Below are positions 22,991 to 36,500 of a stretch of DNA of 64,000 bases, piece after piece; within the stretch, counting starts at the first letter, position 1, and each line of letters begins with the position of its first letter. The DNA comes from Acanthosoma haemorrhoidale (Eukaryota; Arthropoda; Insecta; Hemiptera; Acanthosomatidae): positions 170,325,226-170,389,225 of the forward strand of contig OV884011.1 in assembly GCA_930367205.1 (NCBI GenBank), read 5' to 3'. A model generated the notes under the pieces. It saw only the letters and a list, made by a program, of their open reading frames with translations, was not told the origin of the DNA and did not search any database. The translations under genes were made by a program, and so were the position numbers.

Positions 22991-25548
22991 TTCTAGCCCT
23001 CGATCTTTAAACGACTATTGTTATAGGCTAGCCGATCTATGGAACTAATGGTACAGGTACATTAGTCTGTATCATGAACATGTACTTACTTGTGGACACA
23101 CTCAAAAACAGTGTACATAGGTTTTTCAACCCAGCAGCCTTTAATGTATCTGATCTATTCTGTATTTTTATTGGAACACAAGTCATCAGTAAAGCGCAAG
23201 GCCCTCATCCCACTTTGGTCCCTTACCAGAGACGGGGAGAAAAATAGGTTTTTAATTGAGTTTGGCAAAAGTGATACACTTAATTTTTAAAGCAGTTATA
23301 GTAGAACAAATAAGCAATTGGAGCATGTCAATAGTGATTTATTTTACAAAATAGGTAGAGTGTCATGACAGCTGACTAAAGGAGCACTTGCCCAAATAGG
23401 TAAGACCAATAGCCCACCCAATGGGTGCCCAAATTTTCACAAGGAATTATTTAGCCCACAGACGAAACAGTTAACGGTGGAATGTATGCAGGCTTTATTA
23501 ATTTGGTCAGAAATGGTGTTCAATAAAAGCATTTCTTCCTTTATATCCTTTGGCCCATGATTCATCTGATCTACAAACATTTTTTTAAACTTTTCCTAAA
23601 CCTTAAACCCCCTGCAATCACGAGAAAAAACGTTCAGAACTTCTCTAAAAGACAGAAATAAGTAAAGTACTTACCAGCAATCACTGTTAGTGCACTTCAT
23701 AAATTTTTGTTTTGTCTGAAAATACAAAATCAAGATCCTATCCCTTTTTGTTTGTCTATTCTGTTGGTTGTGCTGAAGTAAATAAATTATCTAATCTGTT
23801 TTACTTTTACAATTGATATACTTTACATACACATGAGGAGATTCTTACACTAGATCGTGTGGTGTCTGGCTAGTTATATCCAAACATTTAATAATGAGCA
23901 GCACAGTGTACTGCTAGATAATCCTCATACCTTAATTTCAGTTTCCTTGACCTAATTCACTTCTTGTTTATTCAAGCAGCTACTTATTTCCCCTCACTAG
24001 TCTAAGTAAACACTGACAAGACCCATTTTCCTCAGAAGAAACCCTTATTGAAGCCATGACCGAAAATGATTCTTTTCAGTTTGCGTGAAGGGCTCTAACC
24101 ACTTTACAACATTGAATGAAAACCATAAGTACATTATAATTTGGTCTTTAATGTTCAAAATAGTACTATCTTTGTAATGTAGATAAAGCCTTTTGTTTCT
24201 CTGCATTTCGTATTTTAATTAAAGGGTTTTCTGCATAATAATTCCAGCAGGTATATTTAATTTTTTAAGAAGGGGATTCAAGAAAAAATTTGACTTGCTT
24301 AGTTGCTAAATTTGTTAACGAGTTCTACTTGGCTCGGGGCAGGACAATCACACAGATCATTTTCAATTTCAGCTTAGTAAGTTACTAAAGTTGATTAAAC
24401 ATAAATAAATTTTTTTGTGGGTGTTTATAAATCAGGGCGATTTATTTGTTGCCTGAAGAGAAGTTATCTCAACTGAAAATAAATCCTGGGTTGGCCATGA
24501 ACAGCTGTAACATTTTGGACAACTTGTTGGTTTCAAGCATTTACTATTATTATCCTGTAATTTTATTAGAATCTTCTCACTTAGCAACTCCATTAATATT
24601 TACCACTCTAAATCCTCAGACTTTTTTATATTTACAGTCCATCAGCTTCTAAAGTGAGCTGACCTGAATAATTTTAATTTCATGTTTACATCCTTTAATA
24701 TTATTTGTTAATTTTTAATTGTATTCTTTACATTTTCTTTCAGGAACAATCCCAGGTCTAAAAATGTCTTTGCCTTCTTATATTTTCTGCACTACATTAG
24801 TAATTATTAGGGTATTATGTATATATATATATATGTAATTGTATTGGCTTCAATTTTTAACAAATCGTTTATGACCTTTTTTAGATTTAAATATTATTTT
24901 TTTGTGATTTTAACTTTGGAAAATAAAGAACTACAGATCTGAGCCCTAATAACTAACACTTGCGTAAATTAAACTAGCCTGGACCTATCTTCGTCCTTTC
25001 AGACACATGAAGAAATAAAAACTTTTTTATGCTACCTTCACAGATTCACACACACACCTCAGGCTTTTCAAGCAAGACTGTAGACTCCATGCAGTAGTGT
25101 GGACCATTCATTGTTTAGGCACCATGTGTGAGGGCCACTAGAGCTATCTACAGGTTGCCACCCAATTACAATATCTATGGCATTGAGAGATAATTTTATC
25201 GCAAAATAAAGTCACCTACCTGGGCAGGAATTGAGCCAGCAATCCCAGTGTAGGAGCTGGACCCCCCCCCCCCCCCGTCAGGATTTATTGAAATAAAAAA
25301 ATCAAACTGAAATTTATTATTTTACCTAAACGAACTAGACCAGAATGAAGGTTTTAGTGGACTTTACTGATTCAGGTGAGATGGTTGATTCTTAAGTTAT
25401 TATTATGATGAAAGAAGATTGAATATAAAGTATGGTGAATATACATCTATTATTAAACTAATAAATGCCAGCCTTTTGATTCCCTACTAGTTTTTTTCTC
25501 TAACAAAAGGATTCAAGAACATATTTCATTGCATATGTATTACTAATA
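22991..25548. other. Gene-free intergenic stretch
   Basis: I recognise no gene. A C15 run lies at 25262-25276, and next to it on the minus strand is a GGCTCAATTCCTG motif that resembles a tRNA B box, possibly the end of a SINE. A (TA)n tract lies near 24818-24834. Confidence 0.5.
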
Positions 25549-25550
25549 TA

Positions 25551-26801
25551 GGGTGTCCCAGAATTAATGCAAGATTTGATTTAAATAGAAAACACAGTTT
25601 TTAGTATTTTTGTTGTAATTTTTTTATTGAATTATAAAGTGAATAGGATAGGGTTATTTATGAAATAACACATCCGGCAAATGGCTTTGCTGGCACATAC
25701 GCACTCTTTTGTCGAAATTTGTCATAAATGTGGTTGAATTTTGTTGATGCAGCGTTGAATTTCCTCTTTTAATGCACGGGTGGATGTGGGCTTGTTTTGA
25801 CTTCAAATAACCCCATAAAAAGAAATCTAAAGGTGTTAAATCACAGGGGGCCAATTCTGATCACCGAAATGAGAAAGTACACAACCTGGAAATGTCTCAT
25901 GCAGTATTTGAATTGTTTCATGGGCTGTATGGCATGTAGCACCACCTTGTTGAAACCACACATTGGTCACATCAATATCATCCAATTTCGGCACAAAGAA
26001 CTGTGTTATCTTGTCCCGATATCGAGCACCAGTAACAGTCACTGCTTGACCAGCCTCATTTTCAAAAAAGTATGGTCCAATGATGCTTCCAACCCAAAAT
26101 CCACACCAAACAGTGACACGTTGTGGATGCATTTGTTTTTCAACAATCACATGTGGGTTCTCCGAACCCCAAATGCAACAATTTTGTCGATTAACAAAGC
26201 CATCAAGATGAAAATGTGCTTCATCGCTTAGGTTAATTTTGCTCTAAAAATCAGCATCTACTTGTTGATGTTCAATAATCCATTCAACGAACTCTCTATG
26301 CTGTGTATGGTCATTAGGCTTCAATTGTTGTGTTAACTGAATTTTGTAAGCACGGAGACCCAGATCTTTAGTGAGTATACGCAGTAGAGAGCTTCATGAA
26401 ATTTGCAATTCTTGCATACAACGCCGAATTGATGTTCCTGGATTTTCAACAACTCTCTCACACACTGCATCGATATCAACATATGAACGGCTTGTTTTTG
26501 GACGACCAGTGTGTTTAGTGTCTCCAACTGATCCAGGCTCCCTGAATTTTTCAATTAATCTCTTCAGAGTTGTGGAGTCAAAACACTATTCCGACCATAT
26601 TTTGCATGAAATTTTCGAACTGCAGCCGCCAAACTTTCATTATTTTTGACATAATGTTCAACAATAAAGACACGTTGTTCAATCGTGTGACACTCTATTT
26701 TAACTAACCCTAAACTGTCAAATTGTTGTTTTTTAGGGTTGCCAGCTCTTTACTGCACAAATGGCGGCAAATTTAAATTTTGCGTTAATTCTGGGACACC
26801 C
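25551..26801 (-). mobile_element. Tc1/mariner-like element with dead transposase, 1251 bp
   Basis: The left end GGGTGTCCCAGAATTAATGC and the inverted right end GGGTGTCCCAGAATTAACGC are near-identical over 22 bp. TA precedes the left end. The minus strand carries a decayed transposase of about 340 residues: an N-terminal HTH region (26700-26330), VTVWCGFWVGSIIGPYFFE, the second catalytic block as QQGGATCHTA, and the last block CDLTPLDFFLWGYLKS after a frameshift. In the second block the catalytic Asp of QQDGA is Gly. The element is related to the 9214-10260 copy in motif wording but has different ends. Confidence 0.9.
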
Positions 26802-28963
26802 TTTATAAGTTCCAATAAGCTCATAACTATTATAATATATATATCTTAGTACTAAGTTCTCACCTATTTTGCTTAATATTAAAGTTACATATTTATTCTC
26901 ACACAGAAATTCAATATCAGTGTTCCTTCTTTTAATGTCCACAAACAATTTCCACATCGGAATAGGCCCCTGGCCTGTATCACTCAAAATAACATCCTAT
27001 TTAGTCTTATAAAGCCTTTATCATTCTCAAAAGACAACACAAATAAAATAATGTTAGCTTAGTTTACAATTGTGATGTTTATGTTAAAACTTCTTTCAAT
27101 GCCTCCACATGGCCCCCGAGGGTATGGTAAGAAGAAATTTTGGGGGGATGAGATGTGGATTCCTCCTTGTGTAATAAATCAAGAGCTTGTATAAATATTA
27201 TTAAACTGAAGTCAATTTGAATAGGTATGTTTTATGTCAAAAGTCAACCTGTATGAATTAATTCAGGTGTTATGAATTCCGAATTTTTAATGATGGAGGG
27301 GCAATAATTTCAAGATACAATGTTTTTATAAAATAACTTTCAGATATTGCAAATTTAATTTTTTAATACTAAATTTCTTAAATATCGCAAAAAAATGTAA
27401 AAATTGGAATTACAAATTGATTAAAATACTTGGGAGGATCGATTTGTCATATTTAATAGTTTTTCTAATAAGAGAACAGCATGATCCCTAAGCAAACATT
27501 ACTTGTTAATTGTAAGACTATTTTAATTTATTCACTTTATCAGTTGGCATTGCTTAAGTGTGATTTTGGCAGCAATTGGACATAAATGTATGAAATTAAA
27601 TTAGAGGATAATTCCTACGTTTTGTTTATTATTGGAGCAGAAAAGCCACATAAACTGTTACCATTGGTTAAAAACGATTGATGTATTTGTGGTATTCCTA
27701 CACTGCTTACATACACTTTTAAAAAAAATTATCAAAACATAAGTTTTAGGCATTTTTTTTTAAATTTATTATATGGCTATTTTTATAAAATGACTCATGA
27801 GAAAGATCTTTGAAAAAGCGTTAGTATAACGGTGGGTGTTTCCTCTACAAAAATATTTATGTCCAACTCCCGCCAATAATTGTTGGCAGCCAAAGCCACA
27901 CTTATGAGATTAAATTTTCAAAAACAAATCAAAGTTATTAAAAAATTCATATACTTTAACTAAAAAAATATATTGTACATTCTGGGGATGTTTTTGAACA
28001 GGAAAATTTGCCTGCTCTTCCTTTTGATTTCTGTTACTTATTCAGTACTATTAGTATAATTATTAGTAAATGTTGATATTGTAAAATAAAAATTTTCTTC
28101 CTACCTGTGGACGGTGTTTCTTCTATTATAACATCAATCTTAAATAAATAAGGTGCAATTTTTGACGCATATGACATTACTAAATGATCACTGCTATAAA
28201 TTTTGAGGCAACAATTTCAGAAAATGAGACATGTACATCGAATTTATAACAAGTGACTTCAAGATAAATTATGGAACTGAAAGAAAAAAACCAGCCTACC
28301 TGACTTTCATTTCAAAAAAACATAAAAGAGATCTACCCCAATTGTTTTTATAGAATAAAAAAGAAAATATTAAAATAGATTTAATGATTTTTAAATGATT
28401 AGCATCAAAAATGAAAAATTGGGATAGTGGGACGGATTTGCCGAAAATGAAACATCAACTTTTCAACTTAATAATTTAGAATATGATTTTATTTTACAAT
28501 GCATACTTCCAAATTAAATAATTGGTTTGAAAGTGAGGCTAGTTAAAAAAAAAAAAAAAAATAATACAATATTTACATTCTCCAGACAATAATAAAAGGA
28601 GATTCATACTTAATTACAGCTTGTTTTACATTCTTGAATGGGCAAAACTGTTAAAATTTGTACACCCCGTTCAAAATGAAAAACATCAAAACAAAATTAT
28701 ATACAGTAATCACAGAATAATATACATATGTCACAGTTACCTATAGTTTAAAAAAATACTGATTGCTTAAAACCCTCAGGAAGAATTAATATAAAAAACT
28801 ATAATGACTATACAAAGAAACTTAAAATCATCTTTTAATTCAAAGTAGTCTTCTTAGCTATTCAAAGCTAAATTTTTTTAAAAGAGTATAAGAAAAATAA
28901 CCTTAAAAAAATAACAAAAATGCTTGTTACACTTTAATTTAATGTGCCAATATACATCACATA
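26802..28963. other. Gene-free 3' flank of Cdk12
   Basis: This is AT-rich sequence with no recognisable gene or element. Confidence 0.5.
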
Positions 28964-29005
28964 TTTATTAAATATATCAGAAAGTAACCTGTTTGCAGGT
29001 TTTAA

Positions 29006-29011
29006 TTTATT
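29006..29011 (-). terminator. Candidate Cdk12 poly(A) signal (AATAAA)
   Basis: AATAAA on the minus strand lies about 117 nt beyond the Cdk12 stop. A second AATAAA follows at 28969-28964. Either could set the transcript end. Confidence 0.5.
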
Positions 29012-29127
29012 TAAATAGAAGTTAACAATAAAAATTAAAAGTTCACAAAGTAAATAAAACTCCTGTTATTTACACTTATTTACAAAATTAGCTATAACAC
29101 AACTGATGACATATTAAATCAAGTGGG

Positions 29128-30492
29128 TTAAAGAGATATTTCTGAATTACCATCCTCAAGATAGAGACTGGCAGCAGCACTTTGATGGTTGAAACGGGTC
29201 AAAAGTAAAGCCAACATGTTACGAACAGCCTCCGTCGCTAAATAAGTTCTGGGAGCATTCCCTCCACCGCTAACAGCATTGTCCCCTGCATACACAGCGT
29301 GAGCATCAAAACCACCTTCGCCCATTCCTCCTACAATATGGTTTAAGTAACCATATATATATATATATGTATACAGCAAAAAATGAAACCTTTTTTGTGG
29401 GGGGAAGGGCGTTTCCATATAATTTTGATTGGATGTATTTGTTGCAGGTTAGCTTTGGTGGATAAAAGAAAGATATTAGATTCATTAATAAAATTTATTT
29501 ATGAACGATCTCAACATACTATACTAAGCATATTTACATCACGTCCTCATTACAAGAAAAGAAACGAAGATGTTGTATGTATTGACTAATGTTATAAATT
29601 ATCAAGAATACAAATAAGAGAGCAACATAAATTCTTTATGAAAAAATACTCACAAGAAACTGTTGATCAGTTCAAAATAAGGAAATTTAGTGTCAAGAAT
29701 TCTTCTCTACAACAAATTTATCTGTACTTTTTAACTTAAGATGTATTTCTTTAAACTACTAGACCCTTATTGATATCCAACTTATGTCCTTGTTACATTA
29801 TTAATACTCTTTCTAATAACTGCTCACTAAATTTCCTTATTTTTTAACATCAAACTGATTATCGACAGTTTAAGTTTAATATATGTTTTATTTCATAACC
29901 TATTTGTATTCTTATTAATAACCATTGTTAAATTATTTTAAAATACTTTCTTTTTTCTTAAGGTTTTGAATTGATGAAAATGTTTCTTTTATCAAACTAT
30001 AACGACTCCCAACAAATACATACACTCAAATCTTAAATTCACAACTATGAACTTACAGTTTAACACTAGGTTTATGGGATACACCATTTTGAAGCATTTC
30101 TAATTGCATGTGGAAAATTGAGAAACCATTTTTATTTGTCTTCTATTACTTGTACTGCCTTTTATCCATTTAACAAAAAATTTTCTTCCTTTTTAAAAAA
30201 ACTTTTTAATTTTGAAATTCTTTATGTGGCATACCTAACCTATCTCTAAGGATAATCATCAATTTACTGCAATTGCAAACTAAGCATTGAATTCACTAAT
30301 GAAAGCATTACTGCAGTAATAATTGTAAACATGGTAAGTAAAAAGAGAAAATTCTTCAAGAAAGTAAACAGTAACAATGCAAAAGGAGTTGACTGACGGT
30401 GTCACTGCTTTGTCTTAGGTAACAAATTTCAGTATATGTATGAGTAAAAGATGCATAAATCTAATGTTAAATTAGGTGGAATATTATAATTT

Positions 30493-30553
<61 letters not shown>

Positions 30554-33500
30554 CATAGTCTCATCTATAAGTTACTACAATAAAATTATGTTATTTTTCA
30601 AAGAAAAAATATATTTTATTGTCCAAGTGGCAAATTGCCTCTGTTGTCTGTAGTGCTAGGTATATAAGAAATGTTTATCGACTTAATATTAATAAACTAA
30701 ATCATGATTAATGCAACAGAAAAAAAGTATTTTCAAGTAGTTTTATAAAATAATAATCATTAAAATTATAAACCGATTAATTACCTTTAGAGAAAAAAAC
30801 GAGTTGCTTAGGGTCTAATTTTCCACTACTGTTATTTGTTCGAAGAGCTGCAGATTTTAATTCACTTCGGAGGGCATCTATTAACTGGTGCGATATGGGA
30901 TCACTCTAAAAAATAGAATATATTAATAAACTAATAAAAGTAATATAAGTCAATTATTTATTCATTCATTTAAAGGACGGACCTTATACAAGGGCAATAT
31001 TTTATGGCAACATTGCTGGGAAATGGTGTAGCTATCATGTTGCAGTACACAGGTGGTCTGAAAAGTTTCTGACCTCAACATGAAGATGATAATAAAATAA
31101 ATAAAAGCTAAAATAAAAGCTTTGTTAGGTCGGAAACTTTTCAGACCACCCTCTCACACCAAAATATTTCCGAGAGCGGCCGAGTTTAATCAGTATTGTC
31201 AACCTTGGATATAAAATATTTCAAATGGCAAGGCCATAACCTCCCCCCACTGTTCTGAAGAGAGCTGGTTAAGCAGGTGGAAGAAAAAAAAAGCAGTAAA
31301 ATCGGTATTTACTAGTTTGCTCTGACCATTTTGAGTTAACTTTTATAATATACTATATGTGTTAGTGGAGTAATGAAAAATTATTAAATTTTATTAATTG
31401 AGTTAATTTGAGGCTGAAGTTACAGAGACATGGTATCCAGCTTCTACAAAGATTACAAAAAAGAGGCTGCCAATTCGTTCTAAACAGGGAAAATAACTAA
31501 AATGAACAATGAAAATCTAAGCAAAAAATGAGGTAAGAAAAATGTGATTGAGGTACAACTCCCGAATGCATTCCATCAGTGATGCTATCAGTATTATATT
31601 ATGTCGAGATGTTCCAGAACCTCTCTCGTATTACATTTAACAAATCCTGGCCTAATAAAATTATGATGATATTCAATATCTTTGGGCCATCCTTGTAAAA
31701 TTAAAAAAAAAGTACCTATCTAAAATCAAGTTTTATGTTCATGTTTATAGCACTTATCCTGCCTACTGAAAAAAAGCCACATACAAAATGTTCCGATTTT
31801 GCAGAACGTATCAAGCAGCTATCTCGCTTCCTTCCATTATCAAAGAAATACCTGAACCTTACCTAAACACTGAATAGATTGAAAAACATTCTAGGCAATA
31901 GTGCAGGAAAATATTGACGATATGGTGGCAGCAATCATTGATGCCGGGGATGCAATTTTTATTGCCTGCGTAAACGGCTCATAATCAATACTAAACAAAG
32001 TACCACTCCCTCTTTCAACCTAATACCATTATCTTATATAAAGCTTGACACATAATAGGACATCATACACACAGCTTTGACTGGACCAAAATCAGCCTGA
32101 ACCACATTATAAGTATAGATTACAAAGTTATCAAAATATGAATAGAGGACAATACCTGAAAAAAATTGGACCGATGTTCACTGCCTACATTCTAATTGTG
32201 ACAGACAGACTTTTAAAACTTTATGCACAATCTCTATGAAAGCCTGTAGTTAGAGAGAAAGGGCAACGCTGATCATGGCAATGGAGTGATCAGATGAAAG
32301 GAGAAGGATGGCCCAAAGTTCCAAAGAAGCATCCAAAATTAATACATAACAACTAATATAAAAACATTTAATAAATATTATTGATACTGAAATATAAGTA
32401 ATTTTGGATGGTTTGTATGAAGTAGTGCATATCTTCTGATGAAGTTGACGATCTTTTTCCACTTACAACATTTCATCTCCATGAACTCTACCAGAGTCTA
32501 ACAGTTAATAGCGTAGAGAGATATTGGCCTTAAATTGTCCTAAACAATGGAGGGAGATGTCGGGCACAGCTTTGCTGTCAATAGAGATATACGACAAACG
32601 TACACTGAATCCAAACAAGTTGAGCAACATTACAACTGCTGCTCAAATATGATATCACACTTTCATGGTTTCTGGTGGCATCGCTATCTATGTAGAGGAG
32701 TAGAAGACTAATCGGAGAAACTTCCAATTTGAGAGTTCACAGATAGTCTATTAACAATAAAACAGTGGCTAGAACTCTGTGGCCTAGCTTCTTATCTACT
32801 AGAACAAGAACAAGTCTTTTTGATTTGATTTCTGTCTATCACTATTATTCCTTTTATTGTCAAGGATGTTTTGTTTCTGAGATCTGGTGATGTTTTTAAT
32901 TATTATAAAATGAAATTACTGAAAGATGAAAAAATTAATTTTTCAAAAAGTACCTCTTTTTCTGCATGAAGAGAAAGTAATTGATGAGCTCTTACAGGAA
33001 GACCCGATATTATTGCATGAGCTATAGAGCCAAGCTGTCTCGAAGCTTGTTCATCTGGAGGTGTATTGTTCTTCAAGCCAGGATTACTGTTTGATTTAGG
33101 TGGAGGCGGAGGGGTTGCTGGAGAATCGACTTGAGGCGGCCGGTATCCTCGGCGAGGGTTTAAACCAGCAGCTTCCATTTTCAAAGCTTTAGAGGAACTG
33201 TAAACATTAAAAAACAATGGAATAATGAATGGACACAAAAAGGTCTAAGTAGCTTCCACTTCCCAAAAAAGTATCTATGTTAAATTTCTGTTTTTACCAA
33301 GCAATTCATAAATGAAATATCCTCCGCCAATAAATTCTCTTCCACAGTCTCATGAGCTGTATTATTCCATAATGATTTAGCATGACTTCTTATGTTTTTC
33401 TTCTCTGTGCATAAACATCACTGCCTGCCCACAAATTAGTACAGTACATTTATATGTCTTCATATGTGCTTTCAGCAGTCAATTTGCCATTTTCAAGTAA

Positions 33501-36500
33501 GTAGGCTTGCTATCAAAGTGGTATCAGATTTACTGCTTATGTTGCCTATCTCGTTTCCACTACCAAACTGCCTTCAGCAATCTCTCTCTTTTTTTTAAAT
33601 ACTTTTTACATAGTATACCAATACTTACTTATCGTTACTTTTGAATTTTCTCTCAATAATCGTATATTTTGGTTTCCATAATTAAATTTGCTACTTTTGT
33701 ATTTATGTGACGCATTTGTTCTCACGAGACGGAGTGAACCCCAACCGAAACCATCTCCCCATGAAAAAATCTTAAGACGATCCAAGTATCAAACCCACTA
33801 CTACCCAGTTAGAAGTAAAATACAGTATTTATTGAAAATATATTACAAGAGCATTCTCCCGCATGCTACTGACAGTATAAAAAGAGTGAAAATGTATTCA
33901 ACATTAAAAAGCTGGTCGCATTTAAACGAATCTTTTGGTCCTCAATTTTTCATTAGGAATACATTTGTCCACTACACAATCTCCTAATTATCAAAAGTTA
34001 ATACTGACTTGCCCCCACCCTCATCACCACAAAGAATATATATATTGAGATCTAAAAATGCTCATCTTGTTATATTATATTAAATAAAAATATTAAACTG
34101 TAAGAATTGATAAGATGTCATCTAATTATTGGAATGTACTAAGCAGAAGATCAAAGGAGGGCGAACCTTTCGACAAAAGTGACATTTATGGCCCCATCTA
34201 GTGACTATCACTTCAGAAGATATATCTATGCCTTATAAAAGAAAAAAAAATGCTTTAACCTTGACCAGGAAAGGAAGTGGGTAATTGCCATCGGAAAAAG
34301 TGGCCCAAAACAGTTTGTACACATAGGGCCCACGATATATAAAAAATATGCAGGTCATAAACCAAAAGGAAGAAAGACAAACAATGAAAAGACTTTCAAG
34401 GGAGAGAATCAGAATGTAAACATAGGTCTTTATCTCTTGCAGCTCTCCCCTTTTTCCTGACCCAGGACTGACGATTGCTGCCCATCCAGAACTGGACCTG
34501 GAGTCCACATTCTCCCAACCGTCACCTGTAGGCCAGGCTATATACAGTCAACTCATTATATCTTATCAATCTTTATATTCAGTCAACATTCCACATCCAA
34601 GACTCATGTATACAGTGAAACCATTGCATGTATTTACACATAATTATTCTTTATGAACATATATTTTGTCCATTAATGAAACATGCAATTTCTTAAATAA
34701 ATACGGAATAAAAGTGTTTAGGAACTTGTATGCAACAATATACATATTAAAAAAAAAAATATGATTATTTTTGAAGGAAAAATGAACCAAATGACAATAA
34801 ATAAAAGTATACAACTTCAAACAATGGTATTTTTAATGGTAGGTTTTTATAAGTGATTCTACTAGGTCTATTACAGATAAGAAAAATTATAGGGTACAAT
34901 CATACTCCTATACAATATCCATTTCAAAACCAAAATATTAAATAAATGATTAAACACAAAGTTGACAATAACCGTAAAAAAATTAATTGTAAATTAAAAC
35001 AATGTGGACACAAAAAATAAAAATAAATTAACAAATAAAAATAAATTAATACCTGAGGTCATTAAAAGGGCGTTCATTTCTTGACTTGTTAGGAGATCTG
35101 GAATAAATATACCTACTTAATTTGAAAAGTAATAAGATAAAAACAAAATAAAAGGAAAATAAAGTATTTAAGGCCAATAATAATGAAAGTAAAAAGTGTG
35201 CTAGCTGTCACATTTGATAATTATTTCCACATTGTGATGGGAATCGATTATGAAATATATATTTTTTAATTAATCCAAAATTACAATAAAAGAAGATTCA
35301 ACGCATACTATAAAACATTCAGCTCGAATGAACGTAGGTTGGTACAAGAGCAGGTGCCTAAAGAGCATGAGCCATCAATGCAAGAGTCTTAACATCTCAT
35401 CAGATGCTTACATATGAATTAAAATACCAATAATAATAAAAAATTAATCTTATTTAGAGATTATGTAGATTTTTATAAGATTTTGTCCCAATTTCTTATT
35501 ATTGTCAGGCAACGGTAAATATATAAAAACTAAAACCTTTTCCAAAAATGATGAACAGAATAAATATAAAATTGGATATTTCTGTAGAAGATGAATTTAT
35601 GTTAAAACTAACCTTTCATAGAACATAAAACATTAAAACGTAAATAAACCACATCAGAAAAGGATAGAGCAATATTTAAACAGCCTTAACATATGCCTAT
35701 ATACTAACTACATTATATGTTGTACTTACTTATATACTTATACTTTTAATTGATACAATCATTTCTCATGTAGCAAAATTTTATTTGCCTACAAATGTAA
35801 AGGATAGTTTTTATTTTCAAAAGCTGCTATTTCCTTAAGTCTATTCTTTAATTGTGTGAAAGCACTGTATAATTCATTACTATTATAAATGTTTACAATA
35901 TTATGGGCTCATAGCTTTTGTGGGATGTTGATTAGCTCTTTCAGTGCATTTTTTTTGTTTATTTATGCAACCTAAAAAAATATTGTTATTGATATCTTTG
36001 TATGTAATATGTGGCTTAAGGCGATATACAAGGATCCTCCCAGGTGGGGAACTAAACTGGCTAGAAAACTAATGTAATGAATGGTCAGATCATTAACTAT
36101 GATTGATTAAAATGGCAATTTATGGGACAAAATCTTTGAAAATATATAATAAACTTAATTAAAAAATTATCTGAGTCAGAATAATTCAGTAATAAGAATA
36201 AGCACAATAAAGCAGAAAAATATTAAATAACTTACCCTCCAGCATTTTCTATATCTTCTCGATGTGATCTGTTCATAGCAGCTTGTTGAATTTCTGCTTG
36301 CTCTTTCAACTGCCGTCGTTGTTTTTTGCTCCAAAGTTCATGGCAGTCCTGCCATGTGGGTAATTGTGGAGGCATCATCCTAAAATTAATAAGTTAATAA
36401 TTAACACAAATAATAACAAAGAAAGAAAATATAATAGTTCACAGTATATTAGAATTTACTAATGTATAAAAAATGAAAAAAGAATTTGCAATCAAAAAAG

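Noticed and set aside
25797..26231. 144-codon plus-strand ORF
   Set aside because: It is the antisense of the decayed transposase at 25551-26801.
26733..26987. 84-codon minus-strand ORF at the edge of the third Tc1/mariner element
   Set aside because: Half of it is the element's terminal repeat, and the remainder has no family resemblance.
29383..29589. Plus-strand ORF of 68 codons in Cdk12 intron 13, with an acceptor-like TTTGTTGCAG inside
   Set aside because: No family resemblance, no partner exon with matching phase, and it lies antisense in an intron.
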